From NCBI RefSeq assembly GCF_003324185.1, contig NZ_PXUP01000017.1, positions 1 to 64,000 on the forward strand: a stretch of 64,000 bases of DNA, read 5' to 3'. Source of the stretch: Faecalibacterium prausnitzii. Its GTDB lineage: Bacteria > Bacillota > Clostridia > Oscillospirales > Ruminococcaceae. A program made the position numbers and the translations under genes. Shown one piece after another: positions 40,813 through 49,582 of this stretch (the stretch's first letter is position 1; each line of letters begins with the position of its first letter). The notes beneath the pieces were generated by a model, which was not told the origin of the DNA, searched no databases, and saw nothing but the letters and a program-made list of their open reading frames with translations.

Positions 40813-42953
40813 CAGTCCTTTTTGACTGCCACGATCACCCGCACGCGCTTGCCTGCTGCGCAGCCAAAGTTATCGTACCAGCCGGTCAGGTAGTAGCCCT
40901 CGGAGCTCACCTCGGAAAGCTTGGTGGCATAATACTGACCCTTGTACCACAGGTACACCTGCATATCGTCAGCCGTCTCGTAGCGGGTGCCGTTGCTCAT
41001 CACCGATGCTGCGCCCACCTTGTCGATCTTCATGGGCATCAGCTGGATCATGGCCTTTACCGTGCCGTTCACGTTCTGCCGCACTGCCAGACCGCCCGCC
41101 AGCACCGGATACTTGACGGAGGTGGAAAAGCTGGCCTGACTGCCGTTGACGTAACAGATATAAGTAGCGCCGCCGCCCACAAAGTTGAGGATGGTGCTCA
41201 TGGGCTGACCAGTGATATCGGCCAGCTGCTTGAGACCGATGCTCAGCAGCGAACCGGAGCTGCTGGTGATGCGGTTCCAGACCGTGCTCAGCAGCGAGCC
41301 GTCAATGACGCCCCACAGGATCTCGCTGGTGGTGGGCACCAGTACATCGCGCAGATCATCCGTCACCGTCGTGGTGTTGGTGGTACTGCCGGTGCTGCCG
41401 GAGCTGGAAGAGCTGTTCCCGGAGGAACTGCTCCCCGAACCGGAGGAGCCGCTGCCGGTCAGGGTGCCCAGAATGGAGCCGGCGTTGACGGCCAGATTCT
41501 TCACATCGTCCAGCACGCCGTATTTCCACAGGTCGCCGGTGACATCGTTCAGGATCAGGCGGTCGATCTGTCCCTGCTCATTCAGCGTATAGTAACGCAC
41601 GGTCAGGGCATTCAGCTTTGTCCCCGCTATTCGGCTGGGACGAACCGTCCCAGCCAACCCCTCCGATGTCGTTTCCAAAATTTGTACGTCATCGGCCAGA
41701 GCATAGTCCCCCAGCGCGGTGGCGGTGTCGTTGATGGTACCGCTGACCGATTTGGACTCGATGGCGGTCACCTGCTCCCCTTCGGGTGTCACGCTGATCT
41801 CTACCAGCCAGCCGGTGGGATAGTTCAGGCTTTTGTCGATGTTCACGGTGCGGGTGATGCCGTCGGTGCACATCACCGAGATCTTTTGCAGCACGTCTGC
41901 GCCGTTATCCTCTACAAGACTGCGGTTGGCGGTCTGCACCACGCCGTAGAACACGCTGTCGGCTTCCTCGCCGGTGATCACATCGGCTACCTCGTTGTCC
42001 ATGCCCAGCAGCAGGGTGACTATTTCGCCCACGCCGCCGCCGTTCAGGGAGGAGATCTTGGACGCCACCGCAGAGCTGCCCAGACTGTAGGTGCTGCCCG
42101 CCACAGTCAGTGCTGTAGGTGCGCTGGCACTGGGCGATACCGCGGTAATGCGGCCTGCGGCGCGGCGGGTGTAGATCCACACCGTCTGCAGGCTTTCGCT
42201 GTAATAGTACACATCGTACTTGTTCAGCTCTGCCGAAGCGGAGGTCTTATCGTTGCGGTAGACGCTCACCGGTGTAAAGGGCAGCTGGGTGCCCTCCTCC
42301 GCCACAAAGGGACCCTTGCGGCTCTTGAGCAGCACCGAGGAGGTATCCACCTGACCGTTGGACACCGTAAAGCCCAGCGAGCTGCCGTAGGCGCTGCCGC
42401 TTGCGGTGTTGGCGCGCAGGGCGTTGTACAGCAGCAGGGTGCACTGCTCGTAGGTCATAGCCTGACCCTGCGTACAGGTCAGCTGATCCCGCAGACCGAT
42501 CTGCTGCGCCTTGTTCAGCTGTGCCTGCGGGAAGGAGCCGGTCAGGTCGGTGGTCTTATAGCTCAGCAGCTTCAGCACCGCTGCACAGGCTTCCTCCAGC
42601 GTGACGGTGTTGTCCGGGCGGAAGGAGCCGTCGGTGTAGCCGTTCATCCAGCCCTGCTGCACCGCAATGCGGATGTAGGGTGCCCACTGGGAGGTGCCGG
42701 GCACATCCCGGTACAATGTGCCCACAGTTCCCTGCGCGTCCACACTCTCCCGGTAGGTGGAAAAGGACACCAGCATTTTGGCAAAGGCACCGCGGGTAAC
42801 GTTGGCGCCAAGCTCCTGACCGGTGGGCACAGCGCCCAGAGTGATAGCCGTCTGCAGAGCCGTATTGTTGATGCTGGCCGCCGAGACCGGCAGCACCAGC
42901 ACCGACACCGCAATGCTGACCGCCAGCAGAAATGCGAGAATCCGTTTTTTCAT
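40812..42953 (-). CDS. S-layer-homology (SLH) domain exported protein
   Basis: 713 residues. The signal peptide is MKKRILAFLLAVSIAVSVLV with a VSA cleavage region. SLH repeats occupy about residues 30-185 (for example YRDVPGTSQWAPYIRIAVQQ followed by YTDGSFRPDNTVT). SLH domains attach proteins to secondary wall polymers. The following 430 residues are beta-rich without a recognised domain and contain a Ser/Gly linker (about 520-545). ATG 42953 is chosen since it starts the signal peptide. It sits between an exporter and comF with 40-base and overlapping junctions, so it may be that exporter's partner or cargo. Confidence 0.85.
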   Translation of the reverse strand: MKKRILAFLLAVSIAVSVLVLPVSAASINNTALQTAITLGAVPTGQELGANVTRGAFAKMLVSFSTYRESVDAQGTVGTLYRDVPGTSQWAPYIRIAVQQGWMNGYTDGSFRPDNTVTLEEACAAVLKLLSYKTTDLTGSFPQAQLNKAQQIGLRDQLTCTQGQAMTYEQCTLLLYNALRANTASGSAYGSSLGFTVSNGQVDTSSVLLKSRKGPFVAEEGTQLPFTPVSVYRNDKTSASAELNKYDVYYYSESLQTVWIYTRRAAGRITAVSPSASAPTALTVAGSTYSLGSSAVASKISSLNGGGVGEIVTLLLGMDNEVADVITGEEADSVFYGVVQTANRSLVEDNGADVLQKISVMCTDGITRTVNIDKSLNYPTGWLVEISVTPEGEQVTAIESKSVSGTINDTATALGDYALADDVQILETTSEGLAGTVRPSRIAGTKLNALTVRYYTLNEQGQIDRLILNDVTGDLWKYGVLDDVKNLAVNAGSILGTLTGSGSSGSGSSSSGNSSSSSGSTGSTTNTTTVTDDLRDVLVPTTSEILWGVIDGSLLSTVWNRITSSSGSLLSIGLKQLADITGQPMSTILNFVGGGATYICYVNGSQASFSTSVKYPVLAGGLAVRQNVNGTVKAMIQLMPMKIDKVGAASVMSNGTRYETADDMQVYLWYKGQYYATKLSEVSSEGYYLTGWYDNFGCAAGKRVRVIVAVKKD

Positions 42954-42993
42954 TGGTCGTACCTCTTGTTCTTTGTTTATCACGCCGCCGCGC

Positions 42994-44205
42994 TCAATCG
43001 TAGCGCAATGCTTCAATGGGGTTCAGCCGGGCTGCGCGCCGTGCCGGCAGATAACCGAACAGCACGCCGATGCCCACCGAGATGCCAAAGGCCACCACAA
43101 TGGAGTTAAAGGAGGGGCTTACCGTAACGGTGGTATCAGTCATGAACATGGGCAGCACCCTGTTCGCCACCATGGACATTACATAGCCCAGCGCAATGCC
43201 TAAAACGCCGCCCAGCGCAGAGGTGGTAGCTGCCTCCACCACGAACTGCGCCAGAATGGTGCGTTCCTTTGCGCCCAGCGCCTTGCGGATGCCGATCTCT
43301 CGGGTGCGCTCGGTGACCGACACCAGCATGATGTTCATAATGCCGATGCCGCCCACCAGTAGCGAGATGCTGGCGATGCCGGTAAGTATCACGATGACCA
43401 TGTTGATCATCTTGTTCATTTCCTCCAGCCACTCGCTGGCACTGTACACATAGTAGCCGTTTTCACTTTTGAGAAGCGCCTGCAGTTCTTCCTCCATGGT
43501 CGCTTTCGTCTCGTTGGCAAGGCTTTCGTCGGCCATCATGGCAGTGTAGCAGTCCACCATGCTCTGGCTGGAAAGCCGCATCACGGTGGTGTAGGGCAGA
43601 TAAACACAGTCATCGTCGCTGCCCTGCTGCATGGTAGGGTCGCTGACCTTGGCAGACAGCACGCCTACAACGCGGAACTTGTTGGCACCGATCTTGAGGG
43701 TCTGTCCCACGCCGTTGCCGCCAAAGGCCACGCGGTTGAGGTAATCGCCGATGACGCAGACCTGCTTATTGTCCTGCATATCCATGTACTGCAGGCCGCG
43801 TCCCTGAACGATCTGGTAGTTTTTCATTTCGGTAAAGTTTTCGTCCACACCGCTTATGTTGGACCAGCGGTAGCTGGTGGTGCCGATCTTCAGCGTACCG
43901 CTGGCGTTGCCGCCGAGGTTGACCTGCGGCGACACCGCCTTGATCAGATTGGAATGCCGCTGGCAGATATCGTACATCTCCTCCACCGGCACGGTGCGGG
44001 AGCCATAGCCCCACACCTGAATGCTGAGGGTGTTGGTGCCCAGTGCGGAAAAGCTGTCCCGCATACTTTTGGTCATACCGTTGCCCAGACCCACGATGAC
44101 GATGACCGCCATCACGCCGATGATGATGCCCAGCATGGTCAGAAAGGTGCGCAGCTTGTTGCTCCACACGTTCTGGATGGCCTGCCGGAAGGTTTCAAAG
44201 ATCAT
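42994..44205 (-). CDS. MacB-like ABC exporter permease
   Basis: 403 residues. One N-terminal membrane helix (LRTFLTMLGIIIGVMAVIVI), a large extracytoplasmic MacB-PCD domain, then three helices of the FtsX type with GIGIMNIMLVSVTERTREIG and the ending RLNPIEALRYD. These are the standard marks of mechanotransmission exporters such as MacB. ATGA couples it to the ATPase gene. The substrate may be a peptide, lipid or antibiotic. Confidence 0.92.
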   Translation of the reverse strand: MIFETFRQAIQNVWSNKLRTFLTMLGIIIGVMAVIVIVGLGNGMTKSMRDSFSALGTNTLSIQVWGYGSRTVPVEEMYDICQRHSNLIKAVSPQVNLGGNASGTLKIGTTSYRWSNISGVDENFTEMKNYQIVQGRGLQYMDMQDNKQVCVIGDYLNRVAFGGNGVGQTLKIGANKFRVVGVLSAKVSDPTMQQGSDDDCVYLPYTTVMRLSSQSMVDCYTAMMADESLANETKATMEEELQALLKSENGYYVYSASEWLEEMNKMINMVIVILTGIASISLLVGGIGIMNIMLVSVTERTREIGIRKALGAKERTILAQFVVEAATTSALGGVLGIALGYVMSMVANRVLPMFMTDTTVTVSPSFNSIVVAFGISVGIGVLFGYLPARRAARLNPIEALRYD

Positions 44206-44951
44206 GCCTGTTCCTCCTTTTCCGGCGTTTCGGGCAGCAGGGTGGGCTGCACCATGGCCTCCGGTGCGTGGGAGTCGCCGTCATACACCACCTGACCGTC
44301 CTCCAGCCGGATGATGCGGTCGGCCTGCACGGCAATGGAGTTGTCGTGGGTGATCAGCACTACGGTGTGTCCCTGCTTGTGCAGCTGCTGCAAAAGCCCC
44401 AGCACCTCGCGGCCGGTATGGGAGTCCAGCGCGCCGGTGGGCTCGTCTGCCAGAATGACCGGCGGGTTGCGCACCAGTGCCCGCGCAATGGACACACGCT
44501 GCTGCTGACCGCCGGAAAGCTGGTTAGGGCGGTTTTTCAGCTTGTCGCCAAGCCCCACCTGCTCCAGCACCTCCCGGGCGCGGATGTGGCGGTCGGCGCG
44601 GGAGATGCCCGCATACACCAGCGGCACCTCCACGTTTTCCATCAGGTTCAGCTTGGGCAGCAGATTGTACTGCTGGAAGATAAAGCCCAGCATCTCGTTG
44701 CGGATGGCGGCCAGCTCGTTGCGGTTCATCTTGCCCACATCCCGGCCGTTGAGCCGGTAGGTGCCATAGGTAGGCACATCCAGACAGCCGATGATGTTCA
44801 TGCAGGTGGATTTGCCCGAACCGGACTGGCCCACGATGGCCACGAACTCGCCTTTTTCGATTTTCATGGTGATGTGGTCGGCAGCCTTTACCGTGGTATC
44901 GCCCATCTGGTAATACTTGCACACCGCATCAAACTCGATCAGAGCGCTCAT
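44202..44951 (-). CDS. MacB/LolD-type ABC ATPase
   Basis: 249 residues. Walker A is GQSGSGKST, the signature LSGGQQQR and Walker B VILADEPTGALD. LLPKLNLMENVEVPL is the Q-loop region of the MacB/LolD family. It powers the adjacent permease, and the HlyD-like adaptor gene precedes it by 14 bases. All three proteins form a MacAB-like tripartite exporter as found in Gram-positive bacteria, without an outer-membrane part. Confidence 0.95.
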   Translation of the reverse strand: MSALIEFDAVCKYYQMGDTTVKAADHITMKIEKGEFVAIVGQSGSGKSTCMNIIGCLDVPTYGTYRLNGRDVGKMNRNELAAIRNEMLGFIFQQYNLLPKLNLMENVEVPLVYAGISRADRHIRAREVLEQVGLGDKLKNRPNQLSGGQQQRVSIARALVRNPPVILADEPTGALDSHTGREVLGLLQQLHKQGHTVVLITHDNSIAVQADRIIRLEDGQVVYDGDSHAPEAMVQPTLLPETPEKEEQA

Positions 44952-44965
44952 TCATCCCTCCTGCG

Positions 44966-46759
44966 TCAATTCACCACAACTGCACCGGTCTCAGCGGGGT
45001 CAATGCCTTCTGCCGGCTCTTCAGCGTCCGCTGCGGGTTCTTCGGCGTTTTCCGTCTCTTCCGGCAGCATTTCCTCGCCGCCCGCGGCAGCATCTGCGGC
45101 GTTTTCGGTACCGCCGATCACTTCACCGTCGGAGTAGTCGTAGCCGCCGTCGTCATAGTAGCTGTCGCTGCTCACAGAGCTGGGGTCGTAGGCGATGGTA
45201 TCACTCTCGGACAGGCCGCTGGTCACCTGCGTATAGTTGTCATCACTGACGCCGGTCTTGACCTTGACGTACACATAACCCTCCGGTGCGCTCATGGAAG
45301 CATCAGCGTTCACGGCGCTGGGAGAATCCTGCCGCACCAGCACATAGCTGCCCCGCACAATGGCGGCGTTAGGCACGGTAAGCGCATTTTTGGCCTGTGC
45401 CACCACGATCTCGGCGTTGGCGTTCATACCCGGGCGCAGACCGGTGGTCTCGTCAATGCGCACGGTCACCGGGTAGGTGGTGGTACCGCCGCTGGTATCA
45501 CCCTTCATGGACACACGGGTGACCAGACCCTCGTAGGTCTTATCCTTCACGGCGTCTGCGGTCACCTGTACGGACTGCCCCACCTTCAGGCTGCTGACCT
45601 GCAGCTCGTCCACTTTGATAGTCATTTCCAGATAGCTCAGGTCGTAGATGGTGCACAGGTCGCTGCCGGTGCTCAGGGCATCGCCCACCTTGGCATTTTT
45701 CTCGATGATGGTGCCGCTGATGGGCGAGGTGATGGTGTAGTTATCCATGGTGTCCTGCATATTCTGCATGGACAGTTCCGCACCGCGCAGGGTCTCGGAG
45801 GCAGACTGGATGGACTCGGTCAGTTCCTCACCGCTGAGGGTCAGGATGATGTCGTCCTTGTTCACGTTGCCGCCCTCCCGCACATTGATGGCGGTGACAG
45901 TACCGGAAGTCAGCGCAGTCAGGGTGCGCTCGGCCTGATACTGGAAGTTGGCTGCCGCAATGGAACTGACCCCGTTGACAGTAGCCGTAGCAGCCTGTGC
46001 CGTGGTCAGACCGCCCGCGTTGGACACCGAGAGGGTCACAGTGCGGGTAAGCAGGTTGCCGGTGCTCAGGGCATCGGTGCCGGTCACGGCGGTAATGGTG
46101 CCGGGCAGCACCTCAAAGGTGCCGTCCAGCGTGACCTCGGCGGTCTGCCCTACCGAGAAGTTGGCAGCATCCGCAGCCGGGAACTCCAGCACCAGATTCA
46201 TCTTGGAGCTGTCCCGCACCACGGCCACCTCCTGCCCGCTCTTTACCTCATCGCCCTTGTTCACCTTCAGGCTGCTGACGACGCCCGCCACCTCAGCACG
46301 GACATACTGGCGGTCTACGGTCTTATCGTAGCTGCGCTGCGCCTGCTGCAGGGTGATGGCTGCCTGCTCCACCTTGGTGGTAGCGTCGGAGGAATCCACC
46401 GTGTACAGCACAGTGCCCTCTTCCACGATATCGCCCTCTTCAAAGCTGCCGGTCAGCACCTTGCCGGACACCAGCGATTTGACACTGTAAGTATTGGCAG
46501 GCTTCAGCGTACCAGTGCCGCTGAGCGTGTTGGAGACATCCCGGGTCTCCGGCACTGCTTCTGTATAGGAAGTATCCACGTTGGCGGGCTTTGCACCCTT
46601 GGGCTTCAGCAGCCACCAGCCGCCTGCCAGCACCACGATGGCCACCGGCACCAGCCACTTCCAGTTCTTTCGGGCAAAGGCTGCCGCACCGCCTTTTTTG
46701 GGTGCAGCCGCTGCGTCCTGCTGCGGGTCGGCGGGCTGTTTAGACTTGTTCCAGATCAT
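44966..46759 (-). CDS. HlyD/MacA-like membrane fusion protein
   Basis: 597 residues. A basic head and one membrane helix (about 35-52) anchor it. Two biotinyl-lipoyl-like half motifs (GKVLTGSFEEGDIVEEGTVL and GTIIEKNAKVGDALSTGSDL) flank an extended middle, and a beta-barrel follows (LEMTIKVDELQVSSLKVGQ). A second lipoyl-like set (about 270-300) makes it longer than usual MacA. The final 90 residues are very acidic (Glu/Asp/Ala), perhaps a wall spacer. It is the first gene of the operon through comF. Confidence 0.9.
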   Translation of the reverse strand: MIWNKSKQPADPQQDAAAAPKKGGAAAFARKNWKWLVPVAIVVLAGGWWLLKPKGAKPANVDTSYTEAVPETRDVSNTLSGTGTLKPANTYSVKSLVSGKVLTGSFEEGDIVEEGTVLYTVDSSDATTKVEQAAITLQQAQRSYDKTVDRQYVRAEVAGVVSSLKVNKGDEVKSGQEVAVVRDSSKMNLVLEFPAADAANFSVGQTAEVTLDGTFEVLPGTITAVTGTDALSTGNLLTRTVTLSVSNAGGLTTAQAATATVNGVSSIAAANFQYQAERTLTALTSGTVTAINVREGGNVNKDDIILTLSGEELTESIQSASETLRGAELSMQNMQDTMDNYTITSPISGTIIEKNAKVGDALSTGSDLCTIYDLSYLEMTIKVDELQVSSLKVGQSVQVTADAVKDKTYEGLVTRVSMKGDTSGGTTTYPVTVRIDETTGLRPGMNANAEIVVAQAKNALTVPNAAIVRGSYVLVRQDSPSAVNADASMSAPEGYVYVKVKTGVSDDNYTQVTSGLSESDTIAYDPSSVSSDSYYDDGGYDYSDGEVIGGTENAADAAAGGEEMLPEETENAEEPAADAEEPAEGIDPAETGAVVVN

Positions 46760-47040
46760 TCTTGCCGTTCCTCCTAGGTTCTTTTATGACAAGGTGCTTT
46801 TTGCAAAAGCACCCGTCAGAAACTCTTATTTGTAGTGTATCGCATTTTGCCCCGATAAACAAGCGTCCATTTTTCGTTTCACGGCATTTCCACAAAGTTT
46901 CAGACTTTTTTAACAAAGAATGGCTTTCTTTGTGCGCCGCTGAGCAGCTGCATATCCTTTATAATACGATTCAATCCGCCTCTTCCCTGCTCATCTTCCT
47001 GTGAAAAAAGAGATTCTCTGCAACTATCGGCTCACGCTAA

Positions 47041-47092
47041 AAAGCTCCCCCTTCGGGGGAGCTGGCATCGCACAGCGATGCCTGAGAGGGTT
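47041..47092. repeat. Palindromic intergenic repeat, copy B
   Basis: AGCTCCCCC-TTC-GGGGGAGCT (47043-47063) is followed by GGCATCG/CGATGCC and the end sequence TGAGAGGGTT. It shares its blocks with copies A and C but lacks their other outer arm. Confidence 0.7.
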
Positions 47093-47111
47093 CTTTTGCC
47101 GTTTTTTCCTC

Positions 47112-47155
47112 AAAAAGAAAATCAGCCGGACCCGAAGGCCCGGCTGATTTATTCT
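47112..47155 (-). terminator. Terminator of the flavoprotein/NusG-II operon
   Basis: AAATCAGCCGG (47119-47129) pairs with CCGGCTGATTT (47140-47150). The minus strand exits through TCTTTTTG. Confidence 0.8.
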
Positions 47156-47158
47156 TTT

Positions 47159-47560
47159 TTACCCTGCGTCTGTGATGGGCTCTACCACCACATACACCTC
47201 TGCGGGCACACAGGCGGCCCATGCGCCGTCCTTGTCCAGCCAGCCGAATTGCTCACAGACATGGTCCGGGCACTGGCTGTCCAAAAACGCGATGGCACCA
47301 TCCTTCACCTGCAGGTGCACGATGTAGTCCCCTACCTCGTACAGGTAATCGTGATCCTGCGCAAGGGGCAAAGTCTCGGTAACGCCGTCACCGAAATCCA
47401 CAACAGCCTGTAAGCCGCTGCCCTTGGCGGGGTGCTGCGCCCGCACCGCAAGAAAAATACCTGCGGCCAGTGCCAGCACCACCAGTGCAAAGATCACATT
47501 TTTCTTCCACGCGCTGCCCTTGGGGGCGGCGGTGTCAGAGTTTTTTGGCTTTATGCTCAT
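47159..47560 (-). CDS. NusG domain II-containing membrane protein
   Basis: 133 residues. One membrane helix (about 22-41) is followed by an exported NusG-II-type domain with CPDHVCEQFGWLDKDGAW and CVPAEVYVVVE. The pattern of Cys and Trp is typical of this family. Despite its name the family is not a transcription factor when membrane-bound. Its ATG overlaps the reductase stop as ATGA, so it is probably a partner of that flavoprotein, perhaps in flavin or electron delivery. Confidence 0.82.
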   Translation of the reverse strand: MSIKPKNSDTAAPKGSAWKKNVIFALVVLALAAGIFLAVRAQHPAKGSGLQAVVDFGDGVTETLPLAQDHDYLYEVGDYIVHLQVKDGAIAFLDSQCPDHVCEQFGWLDKDGAWAACVPAEVYVVVEPITDAG

Positions 47561-49473
47561 GCAGCGTACTTGCTGGCAGCTGCACCGGCAATGCGGCCAA
47601 AGACGGTAAAGTCGGCCACAGCGTTGCCGCCCAGACGGTTTGCACCGTGCACGCCGCCGGTCACCTCACCTGCTGCGAACAGGCCGGGGATCACAGAGCC
47701 GTCAGCCTTCAGCACCTCGGTGTTGGTGTTGATCTTCAGGCCGCCCATGGTGTGGTGCACACCTGCGGTGACCTTGATAGCATAGTAGGGAGCGGTATCC
47801 AGAGCCTTTGCAAAGCTGGTACGGCCAAAGTCGGGGTCGTTCTTGGCGGCAACGTAGCCGTTCCAGGTCTTCATGGTCTCGGCAAAAGCAGCCTCGTCCA
47901 CGCCCATAGCCTTTGCCAGTTCCTCGTAGGTCTGGCCGGTCACGGTGTAGCCCTTCTTGATGTAGCCCTGAATGACGCTGGAGGCATCGACCATAGCCTG
48001 ATCCACCACCAGCCAGCTGTAGCTGCCGGTCTGAGCGATCTCAGCGGCAGAAACCACGTCACGGGTGCCCACTTCGTCGATGAAGCGCTTGCCCTCGGCG
48101 TTGATCAGCACAGCGCCGTCGCCGCGCAGACCCTCGGTGATCAGAGCAGCGGTGTTAGCCTCCACGGTGGGGTGGATCTGGATCTGATCCATGTCCACAG
48201 TGTCAGCGCCCACAGCGGTAGCCATCTCAATGCCCTGACCCTGTGCGCCTGCGGCGTTGGTGGTCATAAAGCCCTTCAGCTCGGGCTTGTACTCGGTGAC
48301 CATGTCCAGATTTGCGCCGAAGCCGCCGGTGGTCAGCACCACAGCCTTGGCATTCACGGTGATGGTCTCGCCGGTGGAACCGGTAGCCTTCACGCCCACA
48401 ACAGCGCCGTTTGCATCGGTCAGCAGCTCGGTAGCGGTGGTGTTCAGCAGGGTCTGCACGCCGGCCTTGTCGCAGTTCTCCTGCAGCAGGGGGATCATGT
48501 AGGAGCCCACAGAAAGGGTCTTGCCCTCAGCATCCACGGGGCGATGGATACGCTTGACGGATGCGCCGCCGAAGCTGGAAACGCTGTGCAGGGTGATGCC
48601 GTGCTCGTCCAGCCAGTCGATGGCGTCAGCGCTGTTAGAGCACAGAGTCTCCACCAGAGCGGGGTCGTTGATGCCCTTGCCGCCGATCATGGTGTCCAGC
48701 TCCATCAGCTCCACAGAGTCGAAGTAGCCCTTGGGGTCTGCCTGATAAGCTGCCCACTGCTCAGAGACGGTCTTAGCCAGAGCGGTGATGGTAGCGTTGT
48801 CAGCGTACTTTTCAGCAGCGGTCTTCAGGGTCTTTTCCACGCCTGCGGACTCGCCGAACTCGTTCTCATCCTGATACACGGTCTTGCCGGCGTTCATGCC
48901 GCCGGTAGCGCGCACGGAGTTGCCGCCCACCATGGGCTGGCTCTCCAGAATGACCACGCTCTTGCCCTCGGCAGCAGCCGTGATGGCAGCAGTCATACCT
49001 GCACCGCCTGCACCCACGATGGCAATGTCTGCATCAATGGTGGAGTCCTCGGCCTTGTTTTCCTCGGCCTTGACCTCGGTCTTGTAGTCGTCAGCGTTCA
49101 GGCCGGCTGCGACCAGAGCGGCAGCAGCAGCTTCCTTGATGGCGTCGGAGGTGATAGTTGCAGTGGCCACGCCGTCCACGGCAATGCTGCCGCTCTCGGC
49201 AATCGCGCCGGGCAGCTGCTCCAGAGCCATGGTGCCGATGCCGGGGGTCTCATCCTTGCCCTCGGCGGTACAGCCGGTGATCTTGCCGTCGGTCAAAGTC
49301 AGAGTGACGGTAACATCGCCGCCCATGCCCTTGGCCGTACCGGTGAACTCGCCGGACACGCCTGCGGTGGAGGAGGCAGACTTGCTGCCGCAGCCGTAGC
49401 CCAGCAGGCTGACGCTTACAACAGCCGCCATGGCCAGCGCAGCCACGCTCTTGCGGATCTGATTCTTTTTCAT
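47557..49473 (-). CDS. Exported FMN-binding FAD-dependent reductase (fumarate/urocanate reductase type)
   Basis: 638 residues. Signal peptide with lipobox-like GYGC (C28). Residues about 35-125 are an FMN-bind domain; the covalent-FMN Thr is probably T106, in DGVATATITS. The family's usual SGAT is ATAT here. The rest is a flavocytochrome-c-like FAD domain: GAGGAGM at 154-160, GGNSVRATGGMNA, TEGLRGDGAVLIN and GVHHTMGGLKI, which hold the FAD and substrate-binding residues. It should reduce an enoate such as fumarate or a related acceptor outside the cell. ATG 49473 starts the signal peptide. Confidence 0.88.
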   Translation of the reverse strand: MKKNQIRKSVAALAMAAVVSVSLLGYGCGSKSASSTAGVSGEFTGTAKGMGGDVTVTLTLTDGKITGCTAEGKDETPGIGTMALEQLPGAIAESGSIAVDGVATATITSDAIKEAAAAALVAAGLNADDYKTEVKAEENKAEDSTIDADIAIVGAGGAGMTAAITAAAEGKSVVILESQPMVGGNSVRATGGMNAGKTVYQDENEFGESAGVEKTLKTAAEKYADNATITALAKTVSEQWAAYQADPKGYFDSVELMELDTMIGGKGINDPALVETLCSNSADAIDWLDEHGITLHSVSSFGGASVKRIHRPVDAEGKTLSVGSYMIPLLQENCDKAGVQTLLNTTATELLTDANGAVVGVKATGSTGETITVNAKAVVLTTGGFGANLDMVTEYKPELKGFMTTNAAGAQGQGIEMATAVGADTVDMDQIQIHPTVEANTAALITEGLRGDGAVLINAEGKRFIDEVGTRDVVSAAEIAQTGSYSWLVVDQAMVDASSVIQGYIKKGYTVTGQTYEELAKAMGVDEAAFAETMKTWNGYVAAKNDPDFGRTSFAKALDTAPYYAIKVTAGVHHTMGGLKINTNTEVLKADGSVIPGLFAAGEVTGGVHGANRLGGNAVADFTVFGRIAGAAASKYAA

Positions 49474-49521
49474 TGTTTCATCCTTCTTATTTTGGGTTGC
49501 TTGTGTTCGGATATCTATCAG

Positions 49522-49563
49522 CAAAAAAAGGGGAGCTGCTCATTCGGAAAGCAGCTCCCCCTC
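49522..49563 (-). terminator. Terminator of the GGGtGRT operon
   Basis: GGGGAGCTGC (49530-49539) pairs with GCAGCTCCCC (49551-49560). The minus strand exits through T7. Confidence 0.85.
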
Positions 49564-49582
49564 GCTGAAACTTAGGAAAGAC

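Larger units (their letters stand above)
46760..47158. other. Intergenic region with a palindromic repeat and terminator
   Basis: 400 bases without a gene. It holds the upstream region of the exporter operon (46760-46990, AT-rich; a TATAAT occurs on the plus strand near 46967 but without a fitting -35), repeat copy B (47041-47092) and the terminator of the NusG-II gene (47112-47155). Confidence 0.6.

Noticed and set aside
47470-49575. 701-codon plus-strand open frame opposite the flavoprotein gene
   Set aside because: Low-complexity His/Gly/Leu-rich composition typical of antisense frames; no start signal.
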